NCBI RefSeq assembly: GCF_000189635.1
Contig: NW_002476414.1
Coordinates: forward strand, 168,129-232,128
From: Tetrahymena thermophila SB210
Lineage: Eukaryota > Ciliophora > Oligohymenophorea > Hymenostomatida > Tetrahymenidae
Length of the DNA: 64,000 nucleotides
Reading direction: 5' to 3'
This document shows positions 53,681 through 64,000 of the stretch, in pieces. The translations under genes and the position numbers were made by a program. The notes under the pieces are model-generated. The model saw nothing but the letters and a program-made list of their open reading frames with translations, did no database searches and was not told the DNA's origin. The stretch's first letter is position 1; each line of letters opens with the position of its first letter.

Positions 53681-54452
53681 ACTTCTTTTATTTTAGAAAT
53701 TATTCATTAGATATTATTTATTCATTTTGTAAATTTTTTTTGCTAAATTGATTAAAAATAATATATTACTTTTGATATTTATTTCATAAAAATTTTAATT
53801 TGTTTTGGAGAAAATAAAAAATAAAAAATTAATAGTAGATAATTTTTCAATTATCACTTAAAAAAAAAGATTCTTGAAAAAATAGATATTTTATCTGATA
53901 ATTTATTAATTGAATAAATTAATGATTTTATGTTACAATGAAGTTACACTAAATATATATTTTAATAAATATTTGATAATAATTTTAAAAATTATTATCA
54001 CAAAAGTTAAATAAAAAGTAAAACATGATTTATCCCTGAGGTTTTATTTAAATCATGGCATCTAATTAATTATGATAAATAAATAAAGGATATGATTGAT
54101 GGATAATATTTAAGATTAAAATATAACTGGCATATAAAAGTTTGGCATTTATGTAATTTAATAAGATGTAATATAACACTAAAAGTTTCAAATTATTTGA
54201 TCGTTTTTGGAGAAACCAGAGGGTTTGCTGAAGAGGATTTAATTTATTTAAGTAAATTTTATTTTTTATAATTAATTTACTAACTTACAAAAATATGAAT
54301 GATATTTATAAATATAAAATCAATAATAAAATCTATTTATCTATCTATTTATATTTTAGGTTAAAAAAACTTTTTCAAAATATTATTTAATAAAATATAT
54401 AATATTATTCAAACATTTTATATTTATTCATCCTTTTTTCACCAGTTGTTTA
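53681..54452. other. Convergent spacer with duplicated 3' block
   Basis: 3' flank of the HEAT-like gene and of LRR gene D. From about 54010 it matches 58385 onwards almost base for base; that block is listed separately. No exon was recognised. Confidence 0.5.
54010..54452. repeat. Conserved 3'-flank block of LRR gene D
   Basis: Nearly identical to 58385-58759 downstream of gene E. It includes CCCTGAGGTTTTATTTAAA, TTTGGCATTTATGTAATTT and the relatively GC-rich GGAGAAACCAGAGGGTTTGC near 54212-54231. It is not found downstream of B or C. It shows that D and E were copied with their 3' flanks. A small RNA or 3' UTR role is possible but unsupported. Confidence 0.7.
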
Positions 54453-57400
54453 TCAATAGAAATTTTTGTTAAAGACAACTAATCTTTTTGATTTAAGACA
54501 CTTACTTATTATTTTGAATTTTTATGATTTATTCAAAAAGCTAAAAATTTAAAAATAAATTTGTGTAAATTTAATAAACTTTTAAATTAAAAACTATTCA
54601 TTAAATTAATAAATAAAATAATATTAGTGTTATAAAAAAGATAAAAAAATAAAATAAATAAAAGATATAAAATAAATTCAAAAAGCTTTTTTGTTTTATA
54701 TTCATTTTTATATTTTAAAATATCACAATCCAAAACAAATAAACTATTTTTACCTAAGGTAAAGTGTCAAATTTGAGAGATTAATGCACTTTGCTAAAGC
54801 AGAACCTAAGTCTGATGCACCTTCGTCACCAAAATAATAATTTCTACTTTTTAAATATTGAAAAAAAATATATCATTAAATAGTTAATTAGACAGAAAAA
54901 ATGAAGAAAAAATATGAAATAATAAGATTAATTAATAATAAATGTAAAAGTTGAAAATAAAATGATGAGCTAAATTAACAAACAAAGAAAGAACAAAAAA
55001 CTGCTAGCAAAATAAAAAGAAAAAAGAGCTTTATTGTTTTTAATTAGTTTTGTAATTAAAAATATCACAATTCAAAACAAATAAATTGTATTTACCCAAG
55101 ATTAAGTGTCAAATTTGAGAGATTAATGCACTTTGCTAAACCAGAACTAAAGCCTGATGCACCTTTTGCACCAATTTAATTCTAACTTTTTAAATATTGA
55201 AAAAAAAATATATCATTAAATAGTTAATTAGAAAGAAAAAATGAAGAAAAAATATGAAATAATAAGATTAATTAATAATAAAAGCAAAAGTTGAAAATAA
55301 AATGATGAGCTAAATTAACAAAGAAACAAAGAACAAAAAAAGCAAGCACAATAAAAAGAAAAAGAAAAGAGAGCTTTATTGTTTTTAATTAGTTTTTATA
55401 ATTAAAAATATCACAATCCAAAACAAATAAACTGTTTTTACTCAAGGTCAAGTGTCAAATTTGAGAGATTAATGCACTTTGCTAAAGCAGAACCTAAGTC
55501 CGATACACCTTTGTCACCAATATAATTTCTACTTTTTAAATATTGAAAAAAAATATATCATTAAACAGTTAATTAGACAGAAAAAATGAAGAAAAAATAT
55601 GAAATAATAAGATTAATTAATAATAAAAGCAAAAGTTGAAAATAAAATGATGAGCTAAATTAACAAAGAAACAAAGAACAAAAAAAGCAAGCACAATAAA
55701 AGAAAAAGAAAAAGAGCTTTAGTGTTTTTAATTAGTTTTATAATTAAAAATATCACAATTCAAAACAAATAAACTGTTTTTACTTAAGTTTAAGTGTCAA
55801 ATTTGAGAGATTATTGCAATTTGCTAAAACAGAACTTAAGCCTGATGTACCTTTGTCACCAATTTAATTATTACTTTTTAAATATTGAAGAAAAAATATA
55901 TCATTAAATAGTTAATTAGAAGGAAAAAATGAAGAATAAATATGAAATAATAAGATTAATTAATTAATAATAAAACTAAAAGTTGAAAATAAAATGATGA
56001 GCTAAATTAACAAAGAAAGAAAGAACAAAAAAAAGCAAGCACAGTAAAAGAAAAAGAAAAAGAGCTTTGTTGTTTTTAATTAGTTTTTATAATTAAAAAT
56101 ATCGCAATCCAAAACAAATAAACTGTTTTTACTAAAGGTCAAGTGTCAAATTTGAGAGATTAATGCAATTTGCTAAACCAGAACCTAAGCCTGATGCACC
56201 TTCGTCACCAATTTAATTTTTACTTTTTAAATATTGAAGAAAAAATATATCATCAAATAGTTAATTAGAAGGAAAAAATGAAGAAAAAATATGAAATAAT
56301 AAGATTAATTAATAATAAAAGTAAAAGTTGAAAATAAAATGATGAGCTAAATTAACAAAGAAAGAAATAACAAAAAAAAGCAAGCACAATAAAAGAAAAA
56401 GAAAAGAGAGATTTATTGTTTTTAATTAGGTTTTATAATTAAAAATATCACAATCCAAAACAAATAAACTGTTTTTACTAAAGGTCAAGTGTCAAATTTG
56501 AGAGATTAATGCACTTTGCTAAAGCAGAACCTAAGCCTGATGCACCTTTTGCATCAATTTAATTATTACTTTTTAAATATTGAAGAAAAAATATATCATC
56601 AAATAGTTAATTAGAAGGAAAAAATGAAAAAAAATATGAAATAATAAGATTAATTAATTAATTAATAATAAAAGTAAAAGTTGAAAATAAAATGATGAGC
56701 TAAATTAACAAAGAAAGAAAGAACAAAAAAAAGCAAGCACAGTAAAAGAAAAAGAAAAAGAGCTTTGTTGTTTTTAATTAGTTTTTATAATTAAAAATAT
56801 CGCAATCCAAAACAAATAAACTGTTTTTACTAAAGGTTAAGTTTCAAATTTGAGAGATTAATGCAATTTGCTAAACTAGAACCTAAGCCTGATGCACCTT
56901 CGTCACCAATTTAATTATTACTTTTTAAATATTGAAGAAAAAATATATCATCAAATAGTTAATTAGAAGGAAAAAATGAAGAAAAAATATGAAATAATAA
57001 GATTAATTAATTAATAATAAAAGTAAAATTTGAAAATAAAATGATGAGCTAAATTAACAAAGAAAGAAAGAAAGAAAGAAAGAAAGAACAAAAAAAGCAA
57101 GCACAATAAAAGAAAAAGAAAAGAGAGCTTTATTGTTTTTAATTAGTTTTTATAATTAAAAATATCACAATCCAAAACAAATAAACTGTTTTTACTAAAG
57201 GTTAAGTGTCAAATTTGAGAGATTAATGCACTTTGCTAAAGCAGAACCTAAGCCTGATACACCTTTGTCACCAATTTTATTTTAACTTTTTAAATATTGA
57301 AGAAAAAATATATCATTAAATAGTTAATTAGAAGGAAAAAATGAAGAAAAAATATATCATTAAAAAGACTAAGTTACCGTACAAATGAATAAAAAGTGAA

Positions 57401-58163
57401 TTTTATTTCCCAATTTTTATATTTTATAAAATTTTAAATATTTTTTATGAATTTTTTTTCTATCCTAAATTTTCAAAATTTATTTTTTTCAAAAAAAAAA
57501 GATATTTTATGCTTTCTAAAAATTAGCTTTATTTATAATGTTATTAAGATATAAATTAAATAGGTATTTCACTATAGTTAATTAGGAGGAAAAAATGAAG
57601 AAAAAATATGAAATAATAAGATAAATTAATAATTAATAAAATTAACAAAAAATGAAAAAATAAGAAATCATAATAAAAAGATAAAAGAAAAACAAATCAA
57701 AAAAATTAAAAGAACTATAATGTTTTAAATTAACTTTTATAATTAAAAATATTACAATGTAAAACAAATAAATAGCTTTTATTAAGTGTAAGTTTTAATT
57801 ACAAAAAATGAAGATAAAATATCTAATAATAAAAAATGAATAATAAATAATTAAAAATTGAAATGAAAATTAAGTTAAAATAGCTAAAAATTTTTAGTTT
57901 TAATAAAAATAATGAATAAATAATGATGATAATTTCTTTTATAAAATTATAAGTAAATTGAAAATTAAATATAAAAATATATCAATAATAATAAAAATAA
58001 TATTTTTTAATTAAATATACCTAAAATTAATATGGAGAACCTAATGAGATAAAAGTGAAGAGCTTTTAAACTTTTTTTATTAATTTATAAAAATTTAAAG
58101 GATATTAATAAAAAAATTAATAATTACATGTTCTAAATTATAATAATTAATCTATTTTATCAT
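54453..58163 (-). CDS. LRR protein gene D, complete, 8 repeats
   Basis: Minus strand, family architecture. Start exon 58128-58163 (MIKQINYYNLEH); mini-exon 58021-58040 (VLHINF). LRR exons: 57196-57285, 56831-56920, 56479-56568, 56133-56222, 55784-55873, 55442-55531, 55096-55185 and 54754-54846. The last is 93 nt through an in-frame extra codon. End exon 54453-54504 (KCLKSKRLVVFNKNFY, then TGA). Total 831 nt, 276 aa, in frame. Repeats are far more alike than in A-C, and introns of about 250-270 nt are nearly identical from unit to unit. This indicates recent tandem duplication of exon-plus-intron units. The ligand and function are unknown. Confidence 0.85.
54754..57285 (-). repeat. Tandem exon-intron array of LRR gene D
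   Basis: Eight units with a period of about 345-360 bp, each a 90-nt exon plus a conserved intron. On the plus strand each intron carries GAAAAAATGAAGAAAAAATA, then AAATGATGAGCTAAATTAAC, then a variable GAAA run, then AAAATATCACAATCCAAAAC. Confidence 0.9.
57060..57088. repeat. GAAA microsatellite in a gene D intron
   Basis: Seven GAAA units at a site where other units have two or three, so repeat number varies from intron to intron. Confidence 0.85.
57774..57802 (-). other. Decayed LRR exon relic in gene D
   Basis: Inside the intron between the mini-exon and the first LRR exon, a normal intron-like stretch (ATTACAATGTAAAACAAATA) is followed by ATTAAGTGTAAGTTTTAATT, a remnant of the 3' end of an LRR exon. 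The rest of that exon is lost. A matching relic sits in gene E at about 63544-63570. Confidence 0.5.
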
Positions 58164-58310
58164 TTTTTTTTTTTTTCAAAAATATTGAATAGCGATTTAT
58201 GAAATTTAATTAATTAATTATAAATGTATAAAAAGAACAAATAAATATAATAATTAATTAATTATCAAATATTAATTTATATATTTGGTTTTATGAAGAG
58301 ATATCACAGA
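58164..58310 (-). promoter_or_regulatory. 5' flank of LRR gene D
   Basis: Weakly similar to the flanks of A and B. It shares ATAAAAAGAACAAATAAAT and GAAGAGATATCACA (58294-58308) at comparable distance from the ATG. Possible promoter element conserved across the family; function not shown. Confidence 0.35.
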
Positions 58311-58384
58311 AAATTAATTTAACATTCACTATTTAAACTTAATATTAGAAACAAAAAAAAAACATTTTTACCACAAAAGTGAAA

Positions 58385-58759
58385 TAAAAAGTAAAACTTG
58401 ATTTATCCCTGAGGTTTTATTTAAATCATGGCATCTAATTAATCAGGATAAATAAATAAAGGATAAAAATATGATTGATGGATAATATTTAAGATTAAAA
58501 TATAACTGGCATATAAAAGTTTGGCATTTATATAATTTAATAAGATGTAATATAACACTTAAAGTTTCAAATTATTTGATCGTTTTTGGAGAAACCAGAG
58601 GGTTTGCTGAAGAGAGGATTTAATTTATTTAAGTAAATTTAATTTTTTTATTTTTTATAATTAATTTATTTACTTACAAAAATATGAATGATATTTATAA
58701 ATATAAAATCAATAATAAAATCTATCTATCTAATTATATTTTAGGTTAAAAAAACTTTT
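58385..58759. repeat. Conserved 3'-flank block of LRR gene E
   Basis: Second copy of the block at 54010-54452, same orientation, with small indels (for example AGAGGATT with two extra bases near 58612). It sits between the gene D promoter side and the gene E end. Confidence 0.7.
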
Positions 58760-59158
58760 TCAAAATATTATTTAATAAAATATATAATATTATTCAAACA
58801 TTTTATATTTATTCATCCTTTTTTCACCAGTTGTTTATGAATAGAAATCAATTTTAAAGACAACTAATCTTTTTGATTTACGACACTTGCTTATTACTTT
58901 GAATTCTTATGATTAAATCATTGGGCTAAAAATTTTTAAATAAATTTGTGTAAATTTTAGGATAAATATCAAAATAGAATAAACTTTTAAATTAAAAATT
59001 ATTTTTTAAATTAATAAATAAAATAATATTAGTGTAATAATAAAGATAAAAAAATAAAATAAATAAAAGATATCAAATAAATTCAAAAAGCTTTTTTGTT
59101 TTATATTCATTTTTATATTTTAAAATATCACAATCCAAAACAAATAAACTATTTTTAC

Positions 59159-60060
59159 TCAAGTATAAGTGTCAAATTTGAGAGATTAATGCACTTTGCT
59201 AAAGCAGAACCTAAGCCTGATACACCTTTGTCACCAATTTTATTCAAACTTTTTAAATATTGAAAAAAAAAAAATATCATTAAATAGTTAATTAGACTGA
59301 AAAAATGAAGAAAAAATATGAAATAATAAGATTAATTAATAATAAATGTAAAAGTTGAAAATAAAATGATGAGCTAAATTAACAAAGAAAGAAGGAACAA
59401 AAAATTGCAAGCAAAATAAAAAGAAAAAAGAGCTTTATTGTGTTTAATTAGTTTTGTAATTAAAAATATCACAATTCAAAACAAATAAATTGTATTTACC
59501 TAAGATCAAGTGCCAAATTTGAGAGATTAATGCACTTTGCTAAACCAGAACCTAAGTCTGATACACCTTTGTCACCAATATAATTTCTACTTTTTAAATA
59601 TTGAAAAAAAATATATCATTAAATAGTTAATTAGAAGGAAAAAATGAAGAAAAAATATGAAATAATAAGATTAATTAATAATAAAAGAAAAAGTTGAAAA
59701 TAAAATGATGAGCTAAATTAACAAAGAAAGAAAGAACAAAAAAAAACAAGCACAATAAAAGAAAAGAGAGCTTTTTTGTTTTTAATTAGTTTTATAATTA
59801 AAAATATCACAATTCAAAACAGATAAATTGTATTTACCCAAGATCAAGTGCCAAATTTAAGAGATTAAAGCACTATGCTAAAGCTGAACCTAAGCCTGAT
59901 GCACCTTCGTCACCAATTTTATTATTACTTTTTAAATATTGAAAAAAATATATCATTAAATAATTAATTAGAAGGAAAAAATGAAGAAAAAATATAAAAT
60001 AATAATATTAATTAATAATGATAGTAAAAGTTGAAAATAAAATGATGAGCTAAATTTACA

Positions 60061-60092
<32 letters not shown>

Positions 60093-63010
60093 ACAAAAAA
60101 AGCAAGCACAATAAAAGAAAAAAGAGCTTTATTGTTTTTAATTAGTTTTTATAATTAAAAATATCACATTCCAAAACAAATAAACTGTTTTTACCTAAAT
60201 TTAAGTGTCAAATTTGAGAGATTAATGCACTTTGCTAAAGCAGAACCTAAGCCTGATGCACCTTCATCACCAATTTAATTTTCACTTTTTAAATATTGAA
60301 GAAAAAATATATCATTAAATAGTTAAATAAGAAGGAAAAAATGAAGAAAAAATATGAAATAATAAGATTAATTAATAATAAAAGTAAAAATTGAAAGTAA
60401 AATGATGAGCTAAATTAACAAAGAAAGAAAAAACAAAAAAAAGCAAGCACAATAAAAGAAAAAGAAAAGAGAGCTTTTTTGTTTTTAATTAGTTTTTATA
60501 GTTAAAAATATCACAATCCAAAACAAATAAACTGTTTTTACTCAAGGTCAAGTGTCAAATTTGAGAGATTAATGCACTTTGCTAAAGCAGAACTTAAGCC
60601 TGATGCACCTTTTGCACAAATTTAATTATAACTTTTTAAATATTGAAGAAAAAATATATTATTAAATAGTTAATTAGAAGGAAAAAATGAAGAAAAAATA
60701 TGAAATAATAAGATTAATTAATAATAAAAGTAAAAGTTGAAAATAAAATGATGAGCTAAATTAACAAAGAAAGAAAGAACCAAAAAAAGCAAGCACAATA
60801 AAAATAAATAAAAAAATGAGCTTTATTATTTTTAAATAAACAGTTTTTACTTAAGTTTAAGTGTAAAATTTGAGAGATTATTGCAATTTGCTAAATCAGA
60901 ACTTAAGCCTGATGCACCTTTTGCACCAATTTCATTCCAACTTTTTAAATATTGAAGAAAAAATATATCATTAAATAGTTAAATAAGAAGGAAAAAATGA
61001 AGAAAAAATATGAAATAATAAGATTAATTAATAATAAAAGTAAAAATTGAAAGTAAAATGATGAGCTAAATTAACAAAGAAAGAAAAAACAAAAAAAAGC
61101 AAGCACAATAAAACAAAAAGAAAAGAGAGCTTTTTTGTTTTTAATTAGTTTTATAATTAAAAATATCACAATTCAAAACAGATAAATTGTATTTACCCAA
61201 GATCAAGTGCCAAATTTGAGAGATTAATGCACTATGCTAAAGCAGAACCTAAGCCTGATGCACCTTTGTCACCAATTTTATTTCCACTTTTTAAATATTG
61301 AAGAAAAAATATATCATTAAATAGTTAATTAGAAGGAAAAAATGAAGAAAAAATATGAAATTATAAGATTAATTAATAATAAAAGTAAAAGTTGAAAATA
61401 AAATGATGAGCTAAATTAACAAAAAAAGAGAGAACAAAAAAAATCAAGCACAAAATAAGAAAGAAAAAAACGAGCTTTATTGTTTTTAATTAGTTTTATA
61501 ACTAAAAATATCACAATTCAAAACAAATAAATTGTTTTACACAAGATTAAGTGTCAAATTTGAGAGATTAATGCACTATGCTAAAGCATAACCTAAGCCT
61601 GATGCACCTTTTACACCAATTTAATTCTAACTTTTTAAATATTGAAAAAAATATATATCATTAAATAGTTAATTAGAAGGAAAAAATGAAGAAAAAATAT
61701 GAAATAATAAGATTAATTAATTAATTAATAATAAAAGCAAAAGTTGAAAATGAAATGATGAGCTAAATTAACAAAGAAAGAAAGAACAAAAAAAAGCAAG
61801 CACAATGAGAGAAAAAGAAAAGAGAGCTTTATTGTTTTTAATTGGTTTTTATAATTAAAATTATCACAATTCAAAACAAATAAACTGTTTTTACTAAAGG
61901 TCAAGTGTCAAATTTGAGAGATTAATGCACTATGCTAAAGCACAACCTAAGCCTGATACACCTTCGTCACCAATTTAATTATAACTTTTTAAATATTGAA
62001 AAAAAATATATCATTAAATAGTTAATTAGAATGAAAAAATGAAGAAAAAATAAGAAATAATAAGATTAATTAATAATAAATGTAAAAGTTGAAAATAAAA
62101 TGATGAGCTAAATTAAAAGAAAGAAAGAACAAAAAAAAGCAAGCACAATAAAAGAAAAAAGAGCTTTATTGTTTTTAATTAGTTTTATAATTAAAAATAT
62201 CACAATCCAAAACAAATAAACTGTTTTTACCCAAGATTAAGTGTCAAAATTGAGAGATTAATGTACTTTGCTAAAGCAGAACCTAAGCCTGATGCGCATT
62301 TTGCACCAATTTTATTTCCACTTTTTAAATATTGAAGAAAAAATATATCATTAAATAGTTAATTAGAAGGAAAAAATGAAGAAAAAATATGAAATTATAA
62401 GATTAATTAATAATAAAAGTAAAAGTTGAAAATAAAATGATGAGCTAAATTAACAAAGAAAGAAAGAACAAAAAAAAGCAAGCACAATAAAAAAAAAAGA
62501 AAAGAGAGCTTTATTGTTTTTAATTAATTTTTATAATTAAAAATATCACAATTCAAAACAAATAAACTGTTTTTACCTAAGGTAAAGTGTCAAATTTGAG
62601 AGATTAATGCACTTTGCTAAAGCAGAACCTAAGCCTGATACACCTTTTGCACCAATTTCATTCCAACTTTTTAAATATTGAAGAAAAAATATATCATTAA
62701 ATAGTTAATTAGAAGGAAAAAATGAAGAAAAAATATGAAATTATAAGATTAATTAATAATAAAAGTAAAAGTTGAAAATAAAATGATGAGCTAAATTAAC
62801 AAAGAAAGAAAGAACAAAAAAAAGCAAGCACAGTAAAAGAAAAAGAAAAAAGAGCTTTATTGTTTTTAATTAGTTTTATAATTAAAAATATCACAATCCA
62901 AAACAAATAAACTGTTTTTACTAAAATTAAGTGTCAAATTTGAGAGATTAATGCACTTTGCTAAAGCAGAACCTAAGCCTGATACACCTTCGTCACCAAT
63001 TTTATTTCCA
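59159..63010 (-). repeat. Tandem exon-intron array of LRR gene E
   Basis: Twelve units of about 310-355 bp. The unit intron near 60800-60850 is shorter because about 40 nt around AAAATATCACAATTCAAAAC were deleted. A GAAA run of eight units occurs at about 60061-60092. Introns are nearly identical to those of gene D. Confidence 0.9.
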
Positions 63011-63543
63011 CTTTTTAAATATTGAAGAAAAAATATATCATTAAATAGTTAATTAGAAGGATAAAATGAAGAAAAAATATGAAATAATAAGATTAATTAA
63101 TAATAAAAGTAAAAGTTGAAAATAAAATGATGAGCTGTAAGTTACCATACAAATTTATAAAAAGCGAGTTTAATTACCCAATTTTTACATATTATAAAAT
63201 TTTAAATATTTTGTATGAATTTTTTTCCATCCTAAATTTTTAAAATTTATTTTTTTCAAAAAAAAAGATATGTTATGCTTTCTAAAAATTAGCTTTATTT
63301 ATAATGTTATTAAGATATATATTAAATAGGTATTTCACTCTAGTTAATTAGGAGGAAAAAATGAATAAAAAATATGAAATAATAATATTAATTAATAATT
63401 AATAAAACTAACAAAGAATGAAAAAATAAGAAATCATAATAAAAAGAAAAAGGAAAAACAAATCAAAAAAATTAAAGAACTATAATGTTTTAAATTAACA
63501 TTTATAATTAAAAATATTAAAATGTAAAATATACAAATAAATA

Positions 63544-63570
63544 GCTTTTATTAAGTGTAAGTTTTAATAA
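63544..63570 (-). other. Decayed LRR exon relic in gene E
   Basis: Counterpart of 57774-57802, in the same intron position, reading ATTAAGTGTAAGTTTTAATA. It shows the relic predates the duplication that made D and E. Confidence 0.5.
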
Positions 63571-64000
63571 CAAAAAATGAAGATAAAATATCTAATAATA
63601 AAAAATGAATAATAAATAATTAAAAATTGAAATGAAAATTAAGTAAAATAGCTAAAAAATTTTAATTTTAATAAAAATGAATAAATAATGATGATAATTT
63701 TTTTTATAAAATTATTTATTCTAATAAATTGAAAATTAAATATACAAAAAATATCAATAAAAATAAAAATAATATTTTTTAATTAAATATACCGAAGATT
63801 AATATGGAGAACCTAATGAGATAAAAGTGAAGAGCTTTTAAACTTTTTTTATTAATTAAAATAAATTTAAAGGATATTAATAAAAAAATTAATAATTACT
63901 TCTTCTAAATTATTATATTTTTTAATCTATTATATCATTTATTTTTTTTTCAAAAAATATTAAAAATATTGAATAGCAATTTATGAAATTTAATTAATTA

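Larger units (their letters stand above)
58760..63938 (-). pseudogene. LRR gene E, 12 repeats, frameshifted and stop-lost
   Basis: Minus strand. Start exon 63900-63938 (MIQQIKKYNNLEE); mini-exon 63793-63812 (VLHINL). LRR exons: 62922-63010, 62577-62666, 62231-62320, 61895-61984, 61541-61630, 61197-61286, 60851-60940, 60542-60631, 60195-60284, 59838-59927, 59500-59589, 59159-59248. End exon from 58889. The first LRR exon is 89 nt, one base short near its donor. That breaks the phase and brings a TGA in the next exon. At the end, the TGA used by gene D is TCA here, so the frame would run about 26 codons further, to TGA at 58762-58760. Both changes suggest relaxed constraint. The other eleven repeats are intact, so the break is recent, or the single deletion is an assembly error. 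Confidence 0.7.

Noticed and set aside
54960..62110. C-box-like ATGATGA in LRR introns as intronic snoRNAs
   Set aside because: It lies on the strand opposite to the transcript, and no convincing D box or terminal stem was seen.
1..64000. Telomeric GGGGTT repeats, chromosome breakage sequence, tRNA or rRNA genes, transposases
   Set aside because: Looked for by eye. No telomere repeat tract, no convincing breakage motif, no cloverleaf-like tRNA and no transposase motif was found. Small RNA genes could still be missed without a covariance search.

Overview
This window looks like macronuclear DNA of an oligohymenophorean ciliate, most likely Tetrahymena. The DNA is very AT-rich. Every convincing gene reads through many in-frame TAA and TAG codons as glutamine and stops only at TGA. 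Introns are short, AT-rich and GT..AG. A standard-code ORF search therefore recovers only fragments and antisense shadows.

Layout. (1) 1-13147, minus strand: three tandem genes (A partial, B, C) for ribonuclease-inhibitor-like leucine-rich repeat (LRR) proteins. Each 30-residue repeat is one exact 90-nt, phase-2 exon, separated by introns of about 170-330 nt. (2) 13566-15360: a hypothetical three-exon gene. (3) 16316-26085: three genes with ciliary assignments, CFAP206 (plus), an outer dynein arm docking complex subunit of the CCDC63/CCDC114 type (minus) and a FAM227/FWWh-domain protein (plus). (4) 27215-27787: a small basic, probably nuclear protein. (5) About 28560-42075: a direct tandem duplication of roughly 6.7-6.9 kb. 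Each copy carries a cysteine-rich four-pass membrane protein gene (minus) head-to-head with a pectinacetylesterase/Notum-family gene (plus). The second esterase copy is a pseudogene. (6) 43272-45306: a divergent, complete LRR gene F on the plus strand that no ORF scan shows. (7) 46630-47964: a third, intact esterase. (8) 48636-49474: a small gene that seems broken. (9) 49780-53680: a HEAT/importin-like protein of about 1,233 aa. (10) 54453-63938, minus strand: two younger LRR genes. D is intact with 8 repeats. E has 12 repeats and carries a 1-nt deletion and a lost stop.

The most interesting system is the LRR family. Six genes share one architecture: a short start exon, a small exon ending in the HIDL-type motif (20 nt in A-E, 53 nt in F), n x 90-nt LRR exons (n = 6 to 13) and a 49-52 nt end exon with a KRLV motif. 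The exon lengths sum to a multiple of three in each complete gene (B, C, D, F). Because every repeat exon is 3n long and phase 2/2, units can be gained, lost or swapped without breaking the frame. The youngest arrays (D, E) show near-identical introns and mosaic repeat variants, as expected for ongoing tandem exon duplication and conversion.

All gene models here come from reading the sequence by eye. Splice sites were accepted when donor, acceptor, phase and total length agreed. No database search was possible.
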